From NCBI GenBank assembly GCA_902810075.1, contig LR778135.1:124001-188000 (forward strand): a stretch of 64,000 bases of DNA. Direction: 5' to 3'. The stretch's first letter is position 1; the number at the start of each line of letters is the position of its first letter. Shown here in pieces: positions 25,606 to 35,149 of the stretch. Both the position numbers and the translations under genes were made by a program. Under the pieces are notes generated by a model. The model made no database searches, had not been told where the DNA came from, and worked only from the letters and a program-made list of their open reading frames with translations. The stretch is from Ruminococcaceae bacterium BL-6 (GTDB taxonomy: Bacteria > Bacillota > Clostridia > Oscillospirales > Acutalibacteraceae).

Positions 25606-26904
25606 ATGAATTGGAAAGAACTGTATGCGCAGAGGAAGATGTCCGCCGACGAAGCGATCTCGCATATCAAATCCGGTGACAGGGTGGCCACCCCCAACGG
25701 GGCGGGCGCTCCTGTTTATTTGTACGACACATTGGTGCGGCATGCGGGCGAGCTGGAGGATGTGGAGATCACCCACATGGTTCCGCTTGCCCCCGCGCCT
25801 TACGCACAGCCGGGAATGGAAAAGCACTTCCGCCACAACTCCATTTTCGCGGGTCCTCCGACAAAGGACACCATCCGGGCCGGCCACGGGGATTATACCC
25901 CTTGCTTCTTCTATAAGATTCCGGAGCTTTTCGATACCACTATGCCGCTTGACGTGGCGATCATCCATGTCTCCAGGCCGGATCGGCACGGCTACTGCAG
26001 CCTGGGCGTTACCGTCGACTATTCCAAGCATGCCGCGGAAACGGCCAAACTGGTGATCGCGCAGGTCAACCAATACATGCCGCGTACGCTCGGGGACTGC
26101 TTTATCCATGTGAGCAACATCGACTGTATCGTGGAGCACGACGAGCCGATTCTGGAGCTTCCGCGCCCCAAAATCACGGATGCCGAAAAGAAGATCGGGG
26201 AAAACTGCGCGGAGCTGATCAGGGATGGCGACACCCTCCAGCTGGGGATCGGCGCGATTCCCGATGCCGTCCTTTTGTTTATGAAGGACAAGAAGGACCT
26301 GGGGATCCATACGGAGATGTTCTCCGACGGAGTGGTGGAGCTGGTCGAAGCCGGCGTCATCAACAACAGCAGAAAGACGCTGCACCGCGGCCAGAGCGTG
26401 GCGACGTTCCTGATGGGGACGCGGCGCCTTTACGATTACGTCGATGACAACCCCGCCGTCGGCATGTATCCGGTCACCTATGTCAACGACCCCGCGGTGA
26501 TCGGCCAGAACGACAACCTGGTTTCCATCAATTCCTGCGTGCAGGTCGATTTCCTGGGCCAGGTCGTTTCGGAATGCGTCGGACCCACACAGATCAGCGG
26601 CGTGGGCGGCCAGGTGGATTTCATCCGCGGCGCGGCGATCAGCCGCGGCGGGCGCTCCATCATCGCCATGACCTCGACGGCGGGCCATGGGAAAATTTCT
26701 AAGATCGTGCCGTTTATCGACCAATGGGCGGCGGTCACGACCGCGCGCAACGACGTGCAGTATGTCGTGACGGAATACGGTATCGCCGAGCTGCGCGGCC
26801 ATACCATGCGCGACAGGGCGAGAAGCCTGATCCGGATTGCCCATCCGGATTTCCGCGGCGCCCTGATCGAGGAATTCGAAAAACGGTTCCACGCAAAATT
26901 TTGA
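25606..26904 (+). CDS. Acyl-CoA:acetate CoA-transferase (butyryl-CoA or 4-hydroxybutyrate type)
   Basis: A 432-aa member of the acetyl-CoA hydrolase/transferase family. It moves CoA from an acyl-CoA to acetate through a glutamyl-CoA intermediate; the candidate nucleophile is Glu in IHTEMFSDGVVEL, with LGIGAIPDAVL and GGQVDFIRGA also conserved. Set between gcdA and crt, the natural job is butyryl-CoA + acetate to butyrate + acetyl-CoA, the final step of butyrate formation; a 4-hydroxybutyrate substrate is possible since those enzymes are close relatives. ATG 25606 has AAGGAG (25591-25596) 9 nt upstream; earlier in-frame ATGs lack a site. Confidence 0.85.
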   Translation: MNWKELYAQRKMSADEAISHIKSGDRVATPNGAGAPVYLYDTLVRHAGELEDVEITHMVPLAPAPYAQPGMEKHFRHNSIFAGPPTKDTIRAGHGDYTPCFFYKIPELFDTTMPLDVAIIHVSRPDRHGYCSLGVTVDYSKHAAETAKLVIAQVNQYMPRTLGDCFIHVSNIDCIVEHDEPILELPRPKITDAEKKIGENCAELIRDGDTLQLGIGAIPDAVLLFMKDKKDLGIHTEMFSDGVVELVEAGVINNSRKTLHRGQSVATFLMGTRRLYDYVDDNPAVGMYPVTYVNDPAVIGQNDNLVSINSCVQVDFLGQVVSECVGPTQISGVGGQVDFIRGAAISRGGRSIIAMTSTAGHGKISKIVPFIDQWAAVTTARNDVQYVVTEYGIAELRGHTMRDRARSLIRIAHPDFRGALIEEFEKRFHAKF

Positions 26905-26955
26905 TTCGGTTCCATCTGCACGGCCACAACACAGACAGGAGGGGAAACTAACACT

Positions 26956-27738
26956 ATGAGTCTGGTCTCTTTTGAATCAAAGCAGGACAACAAAATCGGG
27001 GTCATCACGATCCGGCGCCCGCAGGCGCTCAACGCATTGAACACCCAGGTGCTTTCCGACCTGAAGCAGGCGCTGGAGGAAGCTGAAAAAAGCAAAGTCC
27101 GCTGCCTGATCATCACCGGGGAAGGCGAAAAGGCGTTCGTTGCGGGGGCCGATATCGGCGAAATGAAGGATCTCACCCGCGAAAAGGCGAAGGAATTCAG
27201 CCTGACCGGAAACCGGGTCTACCATCAGGTGGAGTCCCTTTCCGCGCCTGTGATCGCGGCGGTGAACGGGTATGCCCTTGGCGGCGGGTGCGAGCTTGCG
27301 CTTGCGTGCGATATCCGCATCGCCTCGGAAAAGGCGGTGTTCGCGCTCCCCGAAACGGGGCTGGGCATCACGCCGGGCTGGGGCGGCATGCAGAAGCTGA
27401 TCCGGGCGGTCGGCCCGGGACGCGCCAAGGAAATGGTGTTCACCACGCACCGGCTGAAGGCGCAGGACGCCCTTCGCGCCGGCCTTGTCAACGAGGTGTA
27501 CCCCGCGGAAGAACTGATGGCAAAATGTGAGGAGCTTGCGCTTTCCATCGCGGGGAATGCCCCGGTGGCGGTGCAGGCGGCCAAGCGCGTGATGAACGAG
27601 GCCACGGGGTTCGGCCTTTGGGAAGCCGAATCTCTGGAAGCCGGCTATTTCGCGTCTTGTTTTGAAACAGCCGACCAGCGGCAGGCGATGGGTGCTTTTG
27701 TCGAAAAGCGCAAACCGGAGCCTTTCGTTGGAAAATAA
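26956..27738 (+). CDS. crt: Enoyl-CoA hydratase (crotonase)
   Basis: Dehydrates 3-hydroxybutyryl-CoA to crotonyl-CoA. At 260 aa it is a typical short-chain crotonase: oxyanion-hole segments AFVAGADIGEM and ALGGGCELALACD, and the catalytic region FALPETGLGITPGWGGMQ with the active Glu. GGAGG lies before ATG 26956. It sits 51 nt after the CoA-transferase and 65 nt before bcd, within one operon. Links the Thl-Hbd branch to the same crotonyl-CoA pool made by GcdA. Confidence 0.94.
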   Translation: MSLVSFESKQDNKIGVITIRRPQALNALNTQVLSDLKQALEEAEKSKVRCLIITGEGEKAFVAGADIGEMKDLTREKAKEFSLTGNRVYHQVESLSAPVIAAVNGYALGGGCELALACDIRIASEKAVFALPETGLGITPGWGGMQKLIRAVGPGRAKEMVFTTHRLKAQDALRAGLVNEVYPAEELMAKCEELALSIAGNAPVAVQAAKRVMNEATGFGLWEAESLEAGYFASCFETADQRQAMGAFVEKRKPEPFVGK

Positions 27739-27803
27739 ATCGCACATCTTTCATACCGGCGCCATAGCCGGCCTGAAGAAATGTCAAAATCAGGGGGATG
27801 GAT

Positions 27804-28943
27804 ATGAATTTTGAACTGAGTAATGAGCAGCAAATGGCTCGGGAACTGTTCCAGAGCTTTGCAGAAAAGGAAGTCAAACCTTTGGCTCAGGAAATCGACG
27901 AACAGGAACGCTTTCCGTCGGAATCGGTCGAGAAGATGCAGAAATACGGCTTCTTCGGAATTCCGATCCCGAAGGAATACGGCGGCCAGGGCTGCGATGT
28001 TCTGACCTATATCCTGTGCGTGGAAGAACTCTCGAAGGTCTGCGCGACCACGGGCGTCGTTGTCGCCGCCCATACGTCGCTCGCCAGCGACCCGATCCTG
28101 AAGTTCGGCACGGAAGAGCAGAAGAAGAAATACCTTGTCCCGCTGGCAACCGGCAAGGCTATCGGCGCTTTCGGGCTGACCGAGCCGAACGCGGGAACGG
28201 ATGCTTCCGGACAGCAGACAAAGGCGGTTCTCGAGGGCGACCATTATGTGCTCAACGGCAGCAAGATTTTTATCACGAACGGCGGCAAGGCCGACATCTA
28301 TGTCATCTTTGCCATGACCGACAGGAGCAAGGGCGTGAAGGGGATTTCGGCGTTTATCGTCGAAAAGAGCTTCCCGGGCTTCAGCATCGGCAAAAAAGAG
28401 CTTAAAATGGGGATCCGCGGTTCTTCCACCACCGAGCTGGTGTTCGAGAACTGCATCATCCCGAAGGAAAACCTGCTCGGCCAGGAGGGCAAGGGCTTCA
28501 ACATCGCCATGGCCACGCTGGACGGCGGACGCATCAGCATCGCCGCGCAGGCCCTCGGCATTGCGGAAGGCGCTTTGGACGAGACCGTCAAATACGTAAA
28601 GGAAAGAAAGCAGTTCGGACGTTCCATTGCTGCTTTCCAGAACACTCAGTTCAGAATTGCAGATATGAAGGCAAGAATTGACGCGGCGCAGCTTCTGGTT
28701 TACCGTGCCGCCCTCGCCAAACAGAAAGGCGGCCGGTTCTCTGTGGAAGCGGCCTGCGCGAAACTGTTTGCTGCGGAAACCGCCATGGCGGTCACCACCG
28801 AGTGCGTACAGCTCTTCGGCGGCTACGGCTACACCAGGGATTATCCCATGGAGCGCATGATGCGCGACGCGAAGATCACCGAAATTTATGAAGGCACCAG
28901 TGAAGTGCAGCGCATGGTCATTTCCGGTGCGCTTTTGAAATAG
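27804..28943 (+). CDS. bcd: Short-chain acyl-CoA (butyryl-CoA) dehydrogenase
   Basis: FAD enzyme of 379 aa that reduces crotonyl-CoA to butyryl-CoA, taking electrons from Etf. Conserved parts: AFGLTEPNAGTDASG, IFITNGGKADIYVIFA, QFGRSIAAFQNTQFRIADM, LFGGYGYTRDYPMERMMRD and the catalytic-base Glu363 in IYEGTSEVQR. Start set at ATG 27804, 6 nt from the AGGGGG site; ATG 27798 abuts it. etfB and etfA follow directly, so a bifurcating Bcd-Etf complex coupled to ferredoxin reduction is expected from known clostridial complexes. Confidence 0.93.
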   Translation: MNFELSNEQQMARELFQSFAEKEVKPLAQEIDEQERFPSESVEKMQKYGFFGIPIPKEYGGQGCDVLTYILCVEELSKVCATTGVVVAAHTSLASDPILKFGTEEQKKKYLVPLATGKAIGAFGLTEPNAGTDASGQQTKAVLEGDHYVLNGSKIFITNGGKADIYVIFAMTDRSKGVKGISAFIVEKSFPGFSIGKKELKMGIRGSSTTELVFENCIIPKENLLGQEGKGFNIAMATLDGGRISIAAQALGIAEGALDETVKYVKERKQFGRSIAAFQNTQFRIADMKARIDAAQLLVYRAALAKQKGGRFSVEAACAKLFAAETAMAVTTECVQLFGGYGYTRDYPMERMMRDAKITEIYEGTSEVQRMVISGALLK

Positions 28944-28957
28944 TGGGAGGGTGCGCA

Positions 28958-29737
28958 GTGAACATTATTGTCAGTATCAAACAAGTCCCCGATACGAACG
29001 AGGTAAAGCTGGATCAGACCACCGGCACTTTGATTCGCGAAGGGGTTCCGAGTATCATTAACCCTGACGACAAAGCGGGGCTGGAAGCCGCGCTTCGGCT
29101 GAAGGACCAGTACGGCGCGCATGTCACCGTGCTTTCGATGGGCCCGCCGCAGGCGAGCGTCGCGCTCCGCGAGGCGCTGGCGATGGGCGCGGATGAAGCG
29201 ATTCTGGTAACCGACCGCAAATTCGGCGGCGCGGATACCTGGGCAACTTCCTCCACCCTTGCCGCGGCGATTTCCAAACTCGATTACGACCTGATCATCA
29301 CCGGCCGCCAGGCGATCGACGGCGATACGGCCCAGGTGGGCCCGCAGATTGCAGAGCATCTTTCTCTGCCCAATGTCAGCTATGCCGAAGAGATTTGGCT
29401 GGAGGGCGATTCCATCAAAGTAAAGCGCCAGTATGAAGACCGCTACCACATTGTCCGGGTCAAAATGCCCTGCCTGGTCACCGCGCTCAGCGAGCTGAAC
29501 GAGCCCCGCTACATGACCCCGGGCGGGATTTTCGACGCATGGCAGAAGGACATCACCGAGTGGCACAGGGACGACCTTAAGATCGACGACAGCAACATCG
29601 GCCTGAAGGGCTCGCCCACCCGCGTGAAAAAATCCTTTACCAAGGCGGTCAAGGGCAAGGGCACGGTCGTCACGATGGATTCGCAGGAATCTGCAAACTG
29701 GCTGGCCGACCGTTTGCATGACAAATTCATTCTGTAG
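28958..29737 (+). CDS. etfB: Electron transfer flavoprotein beta subunit
   Basis: A 259-aa EtfB: NIIVSIKQVPDT start, AD/FAD-binding regions VTVLSMGPPQAS and DLIITGRQAIDGDTAQVGPQ, and the C-terminal FTKAVKGKGT. GTG start at 28958 chosen because GGGAGG (28945-28950) lies 7 nt upstream, only 14 nt after the bcd stop. With EtfA it takes electrons from NADH and splits them between ferredoxin and crotonyl-CoA in known clostridial complexes; whether this one bifurcates is inferred from context. Confidence 0.93.
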   Translation: MNIIVSIKQVPDTNEVKLDQTTGTLIREGVPSIINPDDKAGLEAALRLKDQYGAHVTVLSMGPPQASVALREALAMGADEAILVTDRKFGGADTWATSSTLAAAISKLDYDLIITGRQAIDGDTAQVGPQIAEHLSLPNVSYAEEIWLEGDSIKVKRQYEDRYHIVRVKMPCLVTALSELNEPRYMTPGGIFDAWQKDITEWHRDDLKIDDSNIGLKGSPTRVKKSFTKAVKGKGTVVTMDSQESANWLADRLHDKFIL

Positions 29738-29757
29738 TGTGGAAAGTGGTGAGAAAG

Positions 29758-30777
29758 ATGAATAAAGAGGATTATAAAGGCATTTTTGTGTTCGCCCAGC
29801 AGGTGGACGGCAAACTGGAGAACGTTTCTTATGAGCTGATCGGCAAGAGCAAGGCGCTTGCGAAAGACCTCGGCTGCGAGGTGACGGCGATGCTTTTGGG
29901 GCACAATGTGGAGCCCCTGTGCAAGCAGCTCGCCAAATACGGCGCGGACCGCGTGATCCTTGCGGATGACCCGGCGCTGGAGGTTTATACGACGGAGCCG
30001 TATGCCTATGTGATTACCGAAATCATCAAGAAATACAAGCCTGAAATCGCGCTGTACGGTGCGACCGCCATCGGCCGTGACCTGGCTCCCCGCATCTCCG
30101 CTAGAATCCACACCGGACTGACCGCGGACTGCACCGGGCTGGAAATCGAAGAGGAAACGAAGAATCTGCTGATGACCCGCCCGGCGTTCGGCGGGAACAT
30201 CATGGCCACCATCGCCTGCGCGGATTTCCGCCCCCAGATGGCGACGGTGCGCCCCGGCGTCATGCAGCGCCAGAGCCCCAATGAGGGCGCGGCCTGCAAG
30301 GTGGAGCGCTTCTCTCTGCCCGACGTTGCCAGCCACGTCAACGTCGAGGTGCTGGAAGTCATCAAAAAGGTCAGCACCAAAATGGATATTCAGGATGCGA
30401 CGGTGCTGGTTTCCGGCGGCAGAGGAATGGGCGGCCCCGAGAACTTCGGCATGCTGGAAGAGCTGGCCGACGCGCTCGGCGGCACGATCTCCTCTTCCCG
30501 TGCGTCGGTCGACGCCGGATGGGTGGAAAAAGACCGTCAGGTGGGCCAGACCGGCAAAACGGTGCGCCCCAACCTTTATATCGCATGCGGCATTTCGGGC
30601 GCCATCCAGCATCTGGCCGGCATGGAGGATTCCGACGTCATCATCGCAATCAACAAAGACCCGTCCGCGCCTATCTTTGAAGTGGCGGATTACGGCGTCG
30701 TGGGCGATGCCCTCAAGATCGTTCCCCTGCTGACCGAGCAGGTGAAAAAATCCCAGGCGGAAAAGAAAAACGCCTGA
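29758..30777 (+). CDS. etfA: Electron transfer flavoprotein alpha subunit
   Basis: A 339-aa EtfA. The C-terminal FAD domain is clear: [51 protein letters not shown] and [20 protein letters not shown]. The N-terminal half is the Rossmann-like domain I. ATG 29758 is preceded by GGTGAG, 20 nt after etfB stops. Last gene of the gcdA-to-etfA group; a GC hairpin follows but has no T-run, so read-through into gctA is possible. Confidence 0.94.
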   Translation: MNKEDYKGIFVFAQQVDGKLENVSYELIGKSKALAKDLGCEVTAMLLGHNVEPLCKQLAKYGADRVILADDPALEVYTTEPYAYVITEIIKKYKPEIALYGATAIGRDLAPRISARIHTGLTADCTGLEIEEETKNLLMTRPAFGGNIMATIACADFRPQMATVRPGVMQRQSPNEGAACKVERFSLPDVASHVNVEVLEVIKKVSTKMDIQDATVLVSGGRGMGGPENFGMLEELADALGGTISSSRASVDAGWVEKDRQVGQTGKTVRPNLYIACGISGAIQHLAGMEDSDVIIAINKDPSAPIFEVADYGVVGDALKIVPLLTEQVKKSQAEKKNA

Positions 30778-30850
30778 TTCTGTTTCAGTCGGTTTTGCCG
30801 CGGCGTTCCGCTTTGCCGGAGCATAACGGCGAATCACGAAAGGCTTTGCG

Positions 30851-30951
30851 GGCCCGCGGATGACGCGGGCCGGCGGGCTGTTCGGCAGTTTCCCCGATTT
30901 TTATGAAGTCATAATTCCGCTGAGCGAAAATTCCCGCGCTCTGCGCGGGAA
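30851..30951 (+). promoter_or_regulatory. Hairpins between etfA and gctA
   Basis: Two perfect GC hairpins: GGCCCGCG/CGCGGGCC (30851-30871) and TTCCCGCG/CGCGGGAA (30931-30951). Neither is followed by a T-run, so they may be transcript-processing or attenuation structures separating the bcd-etf and gct-hgd parts. No clear promoter seen. Confidence 0.4.
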
Positions 30952-31049
30952 ACGGTTTGGATTATGATTTATTTGCTTGTGTTAGGGTTGGATCAGCAAT
31001 TTTGCCTGTTCCATTCTTTCCTAAAAATAAATATATTGGAGGTTTTACC

Positions 31050-32012
31050 GTGGGAAAAGTGTATCAGTTGTCCGACGCGATTGCAAAGTTCGTCAAGAGC
31101 GGAGACCACATTGCATTCGGAGGATTCACCACAAACAGGAAGCCTTATGCGGCTGCCTATGAGATCCTGCGTCAGGGACAGAAGGATTTCATCGTAGAGG
31201 CCGGCCCTGCGGGCGGCGACTGGGATATGCTGATCGGCGCGGGCCGCGTCAAGGCATATATCAACTGCTATACCGCAAACTCCGGGTTTACCAATGTTGC
31301 CCGCCGTTTCCGCAAGGCGATCGAAAAGGGAGAGATGCTGTTTGAGGACTATTCCCAGGATGGATCGATCCTGATGTTCCATGCGGCCTCTCTCGGCCTG
31401 CCCTATGTCCCGGTTCGTTTCATGCTCGGTTCCGGTCTGCAGGATGAATGGGGCATCAGCGAAGAAGAGAGAAAGAAGATCGACAAGCTCCCCAACGAGA
31501 AATTTATCATTCAGGATAACCCCTTCAACCCGGGCGAAAAGATCATGCTTCTGCCCGTTCCGAAGCTGGATACCGCGATCATCCATGTCCAGATCGCGTC
31601 TCCCGACGGGACCTGCCGCATTCTGGGCGATGAGTTCCACGATGTCGATATCGCGGTGGCGGCAAAACATACGATCGTTACCTGCGAAGAGCTTGTCAGC
31701 AACGAAGAGATCAGAAGAGACCCGAACCTCAACACCATTCCCGGTTTCGTGGTCGACGCGGTTGTTCATGCTCCTTACGGCGCGCATCCGTCCCAGTGCT
31801 ACGACTATTACGACTACGACAGAGATTTCCTGAAAGAGTACGACAAGGCCAGCAAGACCGACGAGGACTTCAACAAGTTCCTCGACGAGTGGGCTTACGG
31901 CGTAAAGAGCCATGAGGAATATCTGAACAAGCTGGGCGCTGTTCGTCTGATCAACAATAAGGTTGTGCCTGGCCTTGGTTTTCACAGGGACATGACGAAG
32001 GAGGGTAAATAA
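31050..32012 (+). CDS. gctA: Glutaconate CoA-transferase subunit A
   Basis: With GctB transfers CoA from acetyl-CoA (or glutaconyl-CoA) to (R)-2-hydroxyglutarate. The 320-aa length equals the Acidaminococcus enzyme, and blocks such as GDHIAFGGFTTNRKPYAAAYE, GGDWDMLIG, RVKAYINCYTANSGF and HPSQCYDYYDYD are the same kind of sequence. GTG 31050 is used: GGAGG (31038-31042) is 7 nt away, whereas the frame opening at 30957 has no site. The stop overlaps gctB's ATG (TAATG). Confidence 0.96.
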   Translation: MGKVYQLSDAIAKFVKSGDHIAFGGFTTNRKPYAAAYEILRQGQKDFIVEAGPAGGDWDMLIGAGRVKAYINCYTANSGFTNVARRFRKAIEKGEMLFEDYSQDGSILMFHAASLGLPYVPVRFMLGSGLQDEWGISEEERKKIDKLPNEKFIIQDNPFNPGEKIMLLPVPKLDTAIIHVQIASPDGTCRILGDEFHDVDIAVAAKHTIVTCEELVSNEEIRRDPNLNTIPGFVVDAVVHAPYGAHPSQCYDYYDYDRDFLKEYDKASKTDEDFNKFLDEWAYGVKSHEEYLNKLGAVRLINNKVVPGLGFHRDMTKEGK

Positions 32013-32806
32013 TGGCTGACTACACCAATTATACAAACCGCGAAATGCAGGCGGTAACGATTGCAAAGGCTGTTAAAAACGATCAAATCGCGATTGTGGG
32101 CACGGGCTTGCCCCTGATCGGCGCTTCTCTGGCGAAGAAGGTTTTCGCCCCCGACTGCACCCTGATCGTAGAGAGCGGGCTCATGGACTGCAACCCGGTC
32201 GAGGTCCCCACCAGCGTCGGCGACTGCCGCTTCATGGCGCACTGCGCCGTTCAGTGGCCGAACTCCCGCTACGTCGGCTTCCAGGCCAACGAGTGGCTGC
32301 ATGACGACGACCGCCTGATCGCGTTCATCGGCGGCGCGCAGATCGACCCGTACGGCAACGTGAACTCCACCCAGATCGGCGACTACCATCACCCGAAGAC
32401 CCGTTTCACCGGTTCCGGCGGCGCAAACGGAATCGCGACCTTCGTCAACACCATCATCATGATGCAGCATGAATCCAGACGCTTCATGAAGAAGGTCGAC
32501 TATATCACCAGCCCCGGCTGGATCGACGGCCCCGACGGCCGCGCCAAGCTCGGCCTGCCCGCGAACAGAGGCCCGCAGATGGTCGTTACCGACCGCGGTG
32601 TCTTCAAGTTCGACGAAAAGACAAAACGCATGTATCTTGCCGGATATTACGAGACTTCCTCCATCGAAGAGATCATCGCGAACACCGGATTTGAGATCGA
32701 CGTTTCCAGAGCAGAGAAGATCGCTCCGCCGGAGCCGGAAGTCATCAGAATGATCCGCGAGGAAATTGATCCCGGCCAGGTATTTATTAAAGTTCCGAAG
32801 GAATAA
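32012..32806 (+). CDS. gctB: Glutaconate CoA-transferase subunit B
   Basis: Catalytic subunit of 264 aa. Glu54 in VESGLMD is at the position of the catalytic glutamate known for the Acidaminococcus enzyme. Other family marks: VPTSVGDCRFMAHCAVQWPN, FIGGAQIDPYGNVNSTQIG and TGSGGANGIATF. The start overlaps the gctA stop by one base, giving equal expression of the two subunits. Confidence 0.96.
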   Translation: MADYTNYTNREMQAVTIAKAVKNDQIAIVGTGLPLIGASLAKKVFAPDCTLIVESGLMDCNPVEVPTSVGDCRFMAHCAVQWPNSRYVGFQANEWLHDDDRLIAFIGGAQIDPYGNVNSTQIGDYHHPKTRFTGSGGANGIATFVNTIIMMQHESRRFMKKVDYITSPGWIDGPDGRAKLGLPANRGPQMVVTDRGVFKFDEKTKRMYLAGYYETSSIEEIIANTGFEIDVSRAEKIAPPEPEVIRMIREEIDPGQVFIKVPKE

Positions 32807-32937
32807 TGATTCCGTAGGACGGAATCCGCGGCGCGGGTTCCGATGCCGCGGGCGCACCCTTGCTTGTTTTCGGGCCTTGTGCCGAAAAGCAGAAACCCGC
32901 CGGATACAATCTCGCTTTTTAAGGAAGGTACTAATCT

Positions 32938-33750
32938 ATGGGGACAAAGTATACATTGGGAATTGATGTCGGTTCCACCACATCAAAATGCATCATTTTA
33001 AAAGATGGGAAAGAAATCGTCGGCAAATCCCTGGTTGCGGTCGGCGCCGGTACCAGCGGCCCCGACCGGGCGATCAAAGAGGTGCTGGAAAGTGCCGGCC
33101 TGAAAAAAGAAGAGATGAGTTATGTCCTCGCGACGGGCTACGGCCGCAACTCCATCGAGATGATCAATGATCAGATGAGCGAGCTGAGCTGCCATGCAAA
33201 GGGCGCGAGCTACCTTTTTCCCGAGGTCCACACCGTCATCGATATCGGCGGGCAGGACGTGAAGGTGCTTCAGATTGAAAACGGCGTTATGGTCAACTTT
33301 CAGATGAACGATAAATGCGCCGCCGGAACGGGCCGCTTTCTGGATGTGATGGCCCGCGTTCTGGAAGTGAAGGTCGGCGATCTGGGGGAGCTGGGCGCGA
33401 TGTCCACCAAACGGGTTGAAATCAGCTCCACCTGCACGGTTTTCGCGGAAAGCGAAGTGATCAGCCAGCTGGCGCAGGGCAGTGACATGCATGACATCAT
33501 CAATGGCATCCACCACTCCATCGCCGCCCGCGTGGTCGGTCTGGCGCGCCGTGTCGGCGTGCGGGATCAGGTGGTTATGACCGGCGGGGTCGCGCAGAAT
33601 ATCGGCGTCGTCTCCGCCCTGGAGGAGGAGCTGGGCCATAAGGTTTACACGTCGCCTCTCGCCCAGTATGCCGGCGCGCTCGGCGCCGCGCTGTTTGCGT
33701 ATCAGAAAGCCAACCGGAAGGAAAAGGAAAAAAGTCAGGCGTCTCAATAA
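32938..33750 (+). CDS. hgdC: Activator of 2-hydroxyglutaryl-CoA dehydratase (ATP-dependent archerase)
   Basis: Drives a single high-energy electron into the dehydratase with ATP hydrolysis. Product of 270 aa in the ASKHA fold: phosphate loops GIDVGSTTSKCII and VIDIGGQDVKVLQ, and MTGGVAQNIGV. Cys127 (NDKCAAGTGRFLD) and Cys166 (ISSTCTVFAESE) match the positions that hold the single [4Fe-4S] cluster between two subunits. Separated by 131 nt from gctB and 101 nt from hgdA; a G6/C6 hairpin lies in the second gap (33789-33807). Confidence 0.96.
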   Translation: MGTKYTLGIDVGSTTSKCIILKDGKEIVGKSLVAVGAGTSGPDRAIKEVLESAGLKKEEMSYVLATGYGRNSIEMINDQMSELSCHAKGASYLFPEVHTVIDIGGQDVKVLQIENGVMVNFQMNDKCAAGTGRFLDVMARVLEVKVGDLGELGAMSTKRVEISSTCTVFAESEVISQLAQGSDMHDIINGIHHSIAARVVGLARRVGVRDQVVMTGGVAQNIGVVSALEEELGHKVYTSPLAQYAGALGAALFAYQKANRKEKEKSQASQ

Positions 33751-33851
33751 GACGCCCGTGTTCAAACGAAACCTGAAACTTAGTCGGCGGGGGGATATTC
33801 TCCCCCCACACGTTCGAGATCTTTTATTCTATTTAAAGGAGCGATTGAATT

Positions 33852-35144
33852 ATGGCAGAAATCGAAAAAACAGCACCCGCTGCGCAAACGGCTCCTGGAA
33901 CCCCTGCAGCGCCTGCTAAAAAACCGAAGAGACCGGTTACGCCGGGCGTAGCCGCTCTGCGGAAGGTCGTCTCCGATGTTTATGCGGCGGCGTGGGAAGC
34001 AAAGAAAGCGGGCCGCCCCGTGGGCTGGTCCTCTTCCAAGTTCCCGTGCGAAATCGCCGAAGCCCTGGATCTGGCCGTCGTATACCCTGAAAACCAGGCT
34101 GCCGGCATCGCCGCGCAGCATGACGGACAGCGCCTGTGCGAGGCTGCCGAGGACCTGGGCTACGATGCCGATATCTGCGGGTATGCCCGCATCAGCCTGG
34201 CCTATGCCTCCGGCGTGGAAACCACCAATGTGTCCCGTCAGATGCCTCAGCCCGATTTTGTGCTGTGCTGCAACAACATCTGCAACTGCATGACGAAATG
34301 GTACGAGAATATTGCCCGTATGCACAATATTCCGCTCATCATGATCGACGTGCCGTACAACAATACGACCCATGTCGACGACTCCGCGGTCGCCTATATC
34401 CGCGCCCAGTTTGACGACGCGATCAAGCAGCTGGAAAAAATCGCCGGCAAGAAGTTTGACGAGAAGAAGTTCGAGGAAGTCTGCGCCAACGCGAACCGTA
34501 CCGCAAAGGCCTGGCTGAAGGTCTGCGACTACTGCCGCTACGAGCCTTCGCCGATGTCCGGTTTCGATCTGTTCAACCACATGGCAGACGTCGTTACCGC
34601 CCGCGGCAAGAAGGAAACCGCGGAGGCGTTCGAGCTGCTGGCGACCGAGCTGGAGCAGAACGTCAAAGAGGGCAAGTCCACCTTGCCGTTCCCGGAGAAG
34701 TACCGCATCATGTTCGAAGGGATTCCCTGCTGGCCGGAGCTGCGCGCCCTGTTTAAGCCTTTAAAGGCGAACGGCCTGAACGTGACCGCCGTCGTGTACG
34801 CGCCCGCGTTCGGATTCGTTTACAACAATATGGACGAAATGATGAGGGCCTACTGCAAGGCGCCGAACAGCGTCTGCCTGGAACAGGGCGTCGACTGGCG
34901 TGAAGGCCTCTGCCGCGAAAACAAGGTGGACGGCGTCCTCGTTCATTACAACCGCAGCTGTAAGCCGTGGTCCGGCTATATGCCCGAAATGCAGCGCCGC
35001 TTCACCGAGGACCTGGGCGTCCCCTGCGCCGCGTTCGACGGCGACCAGGCGGATCCCCGCAACTTCAACGTCGCCCAGTACGAAACCCGTGTGCAGGGCC
35101 TTGTTGAAGCCATGGAAGCAAACAAAGCTGCGAAGGAGGGCTAA
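33852..35144 (+). CDS. hgdA: 2-hydroxyglutaryl-CoA dehydratase subunit A
   Basis: With HgdB dehydrates (R)-2-hydroxyglutaryl-CoA to (E)-glutaconyl-CoA by a ketyl-radical mechanism. A 430-aa member of the HgdA/BcrC fold with Cys residues near FVLCCNNICNCMTKWY and WSSSKFPCEIAEA as likely [4Fe-4S] ligands. Unusual is a short Ala/Pro-rich N-terminal extension (residues 8-30). AAAGGAGCG precedes ATG 33852. The next gene starts 5 nt after the stop, so the two subunits are coupled. Confidence 0.95.
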   Translation: MAEIEKTAPAAQTAPGTPAAPAKKPKRPVTPGVAALRKVVSDVYAAAWEAKKAGRPVGWSSSKFPCEIAEALDLAVVYPENQAAGIAAQHDGQRLCEAAEDLGYDADICGYARISLAYASGVETTNVSRQMPQPDFVLCCNNICNCMTKWYENIARMHNIPLIMIDVPYNNTTHVDDSAVAYIRAQFDDAIKQLEKIAGKKFDEKKFEEVCANANRTAKAWLKVCDYCRYEPSPMSGFDLFNHMADVVTARGKKETAEAFELLATELEQNVKEGKSTLPFPEKYRIMFEGIPCWPELRALFKPLKANGLNVTAVVYAPAFGFVYNNMDEMMRAYCKAPNSVCLEQGVDWREGLCRENKVDGVLVHYNRSCKPWSGYMPEMQRRFTEDLGVPCAAFDGDQADPRNFNVAQYETRVQGLVEAMEANKAAKEG

Positions 35145-35149
35145 CGAAC

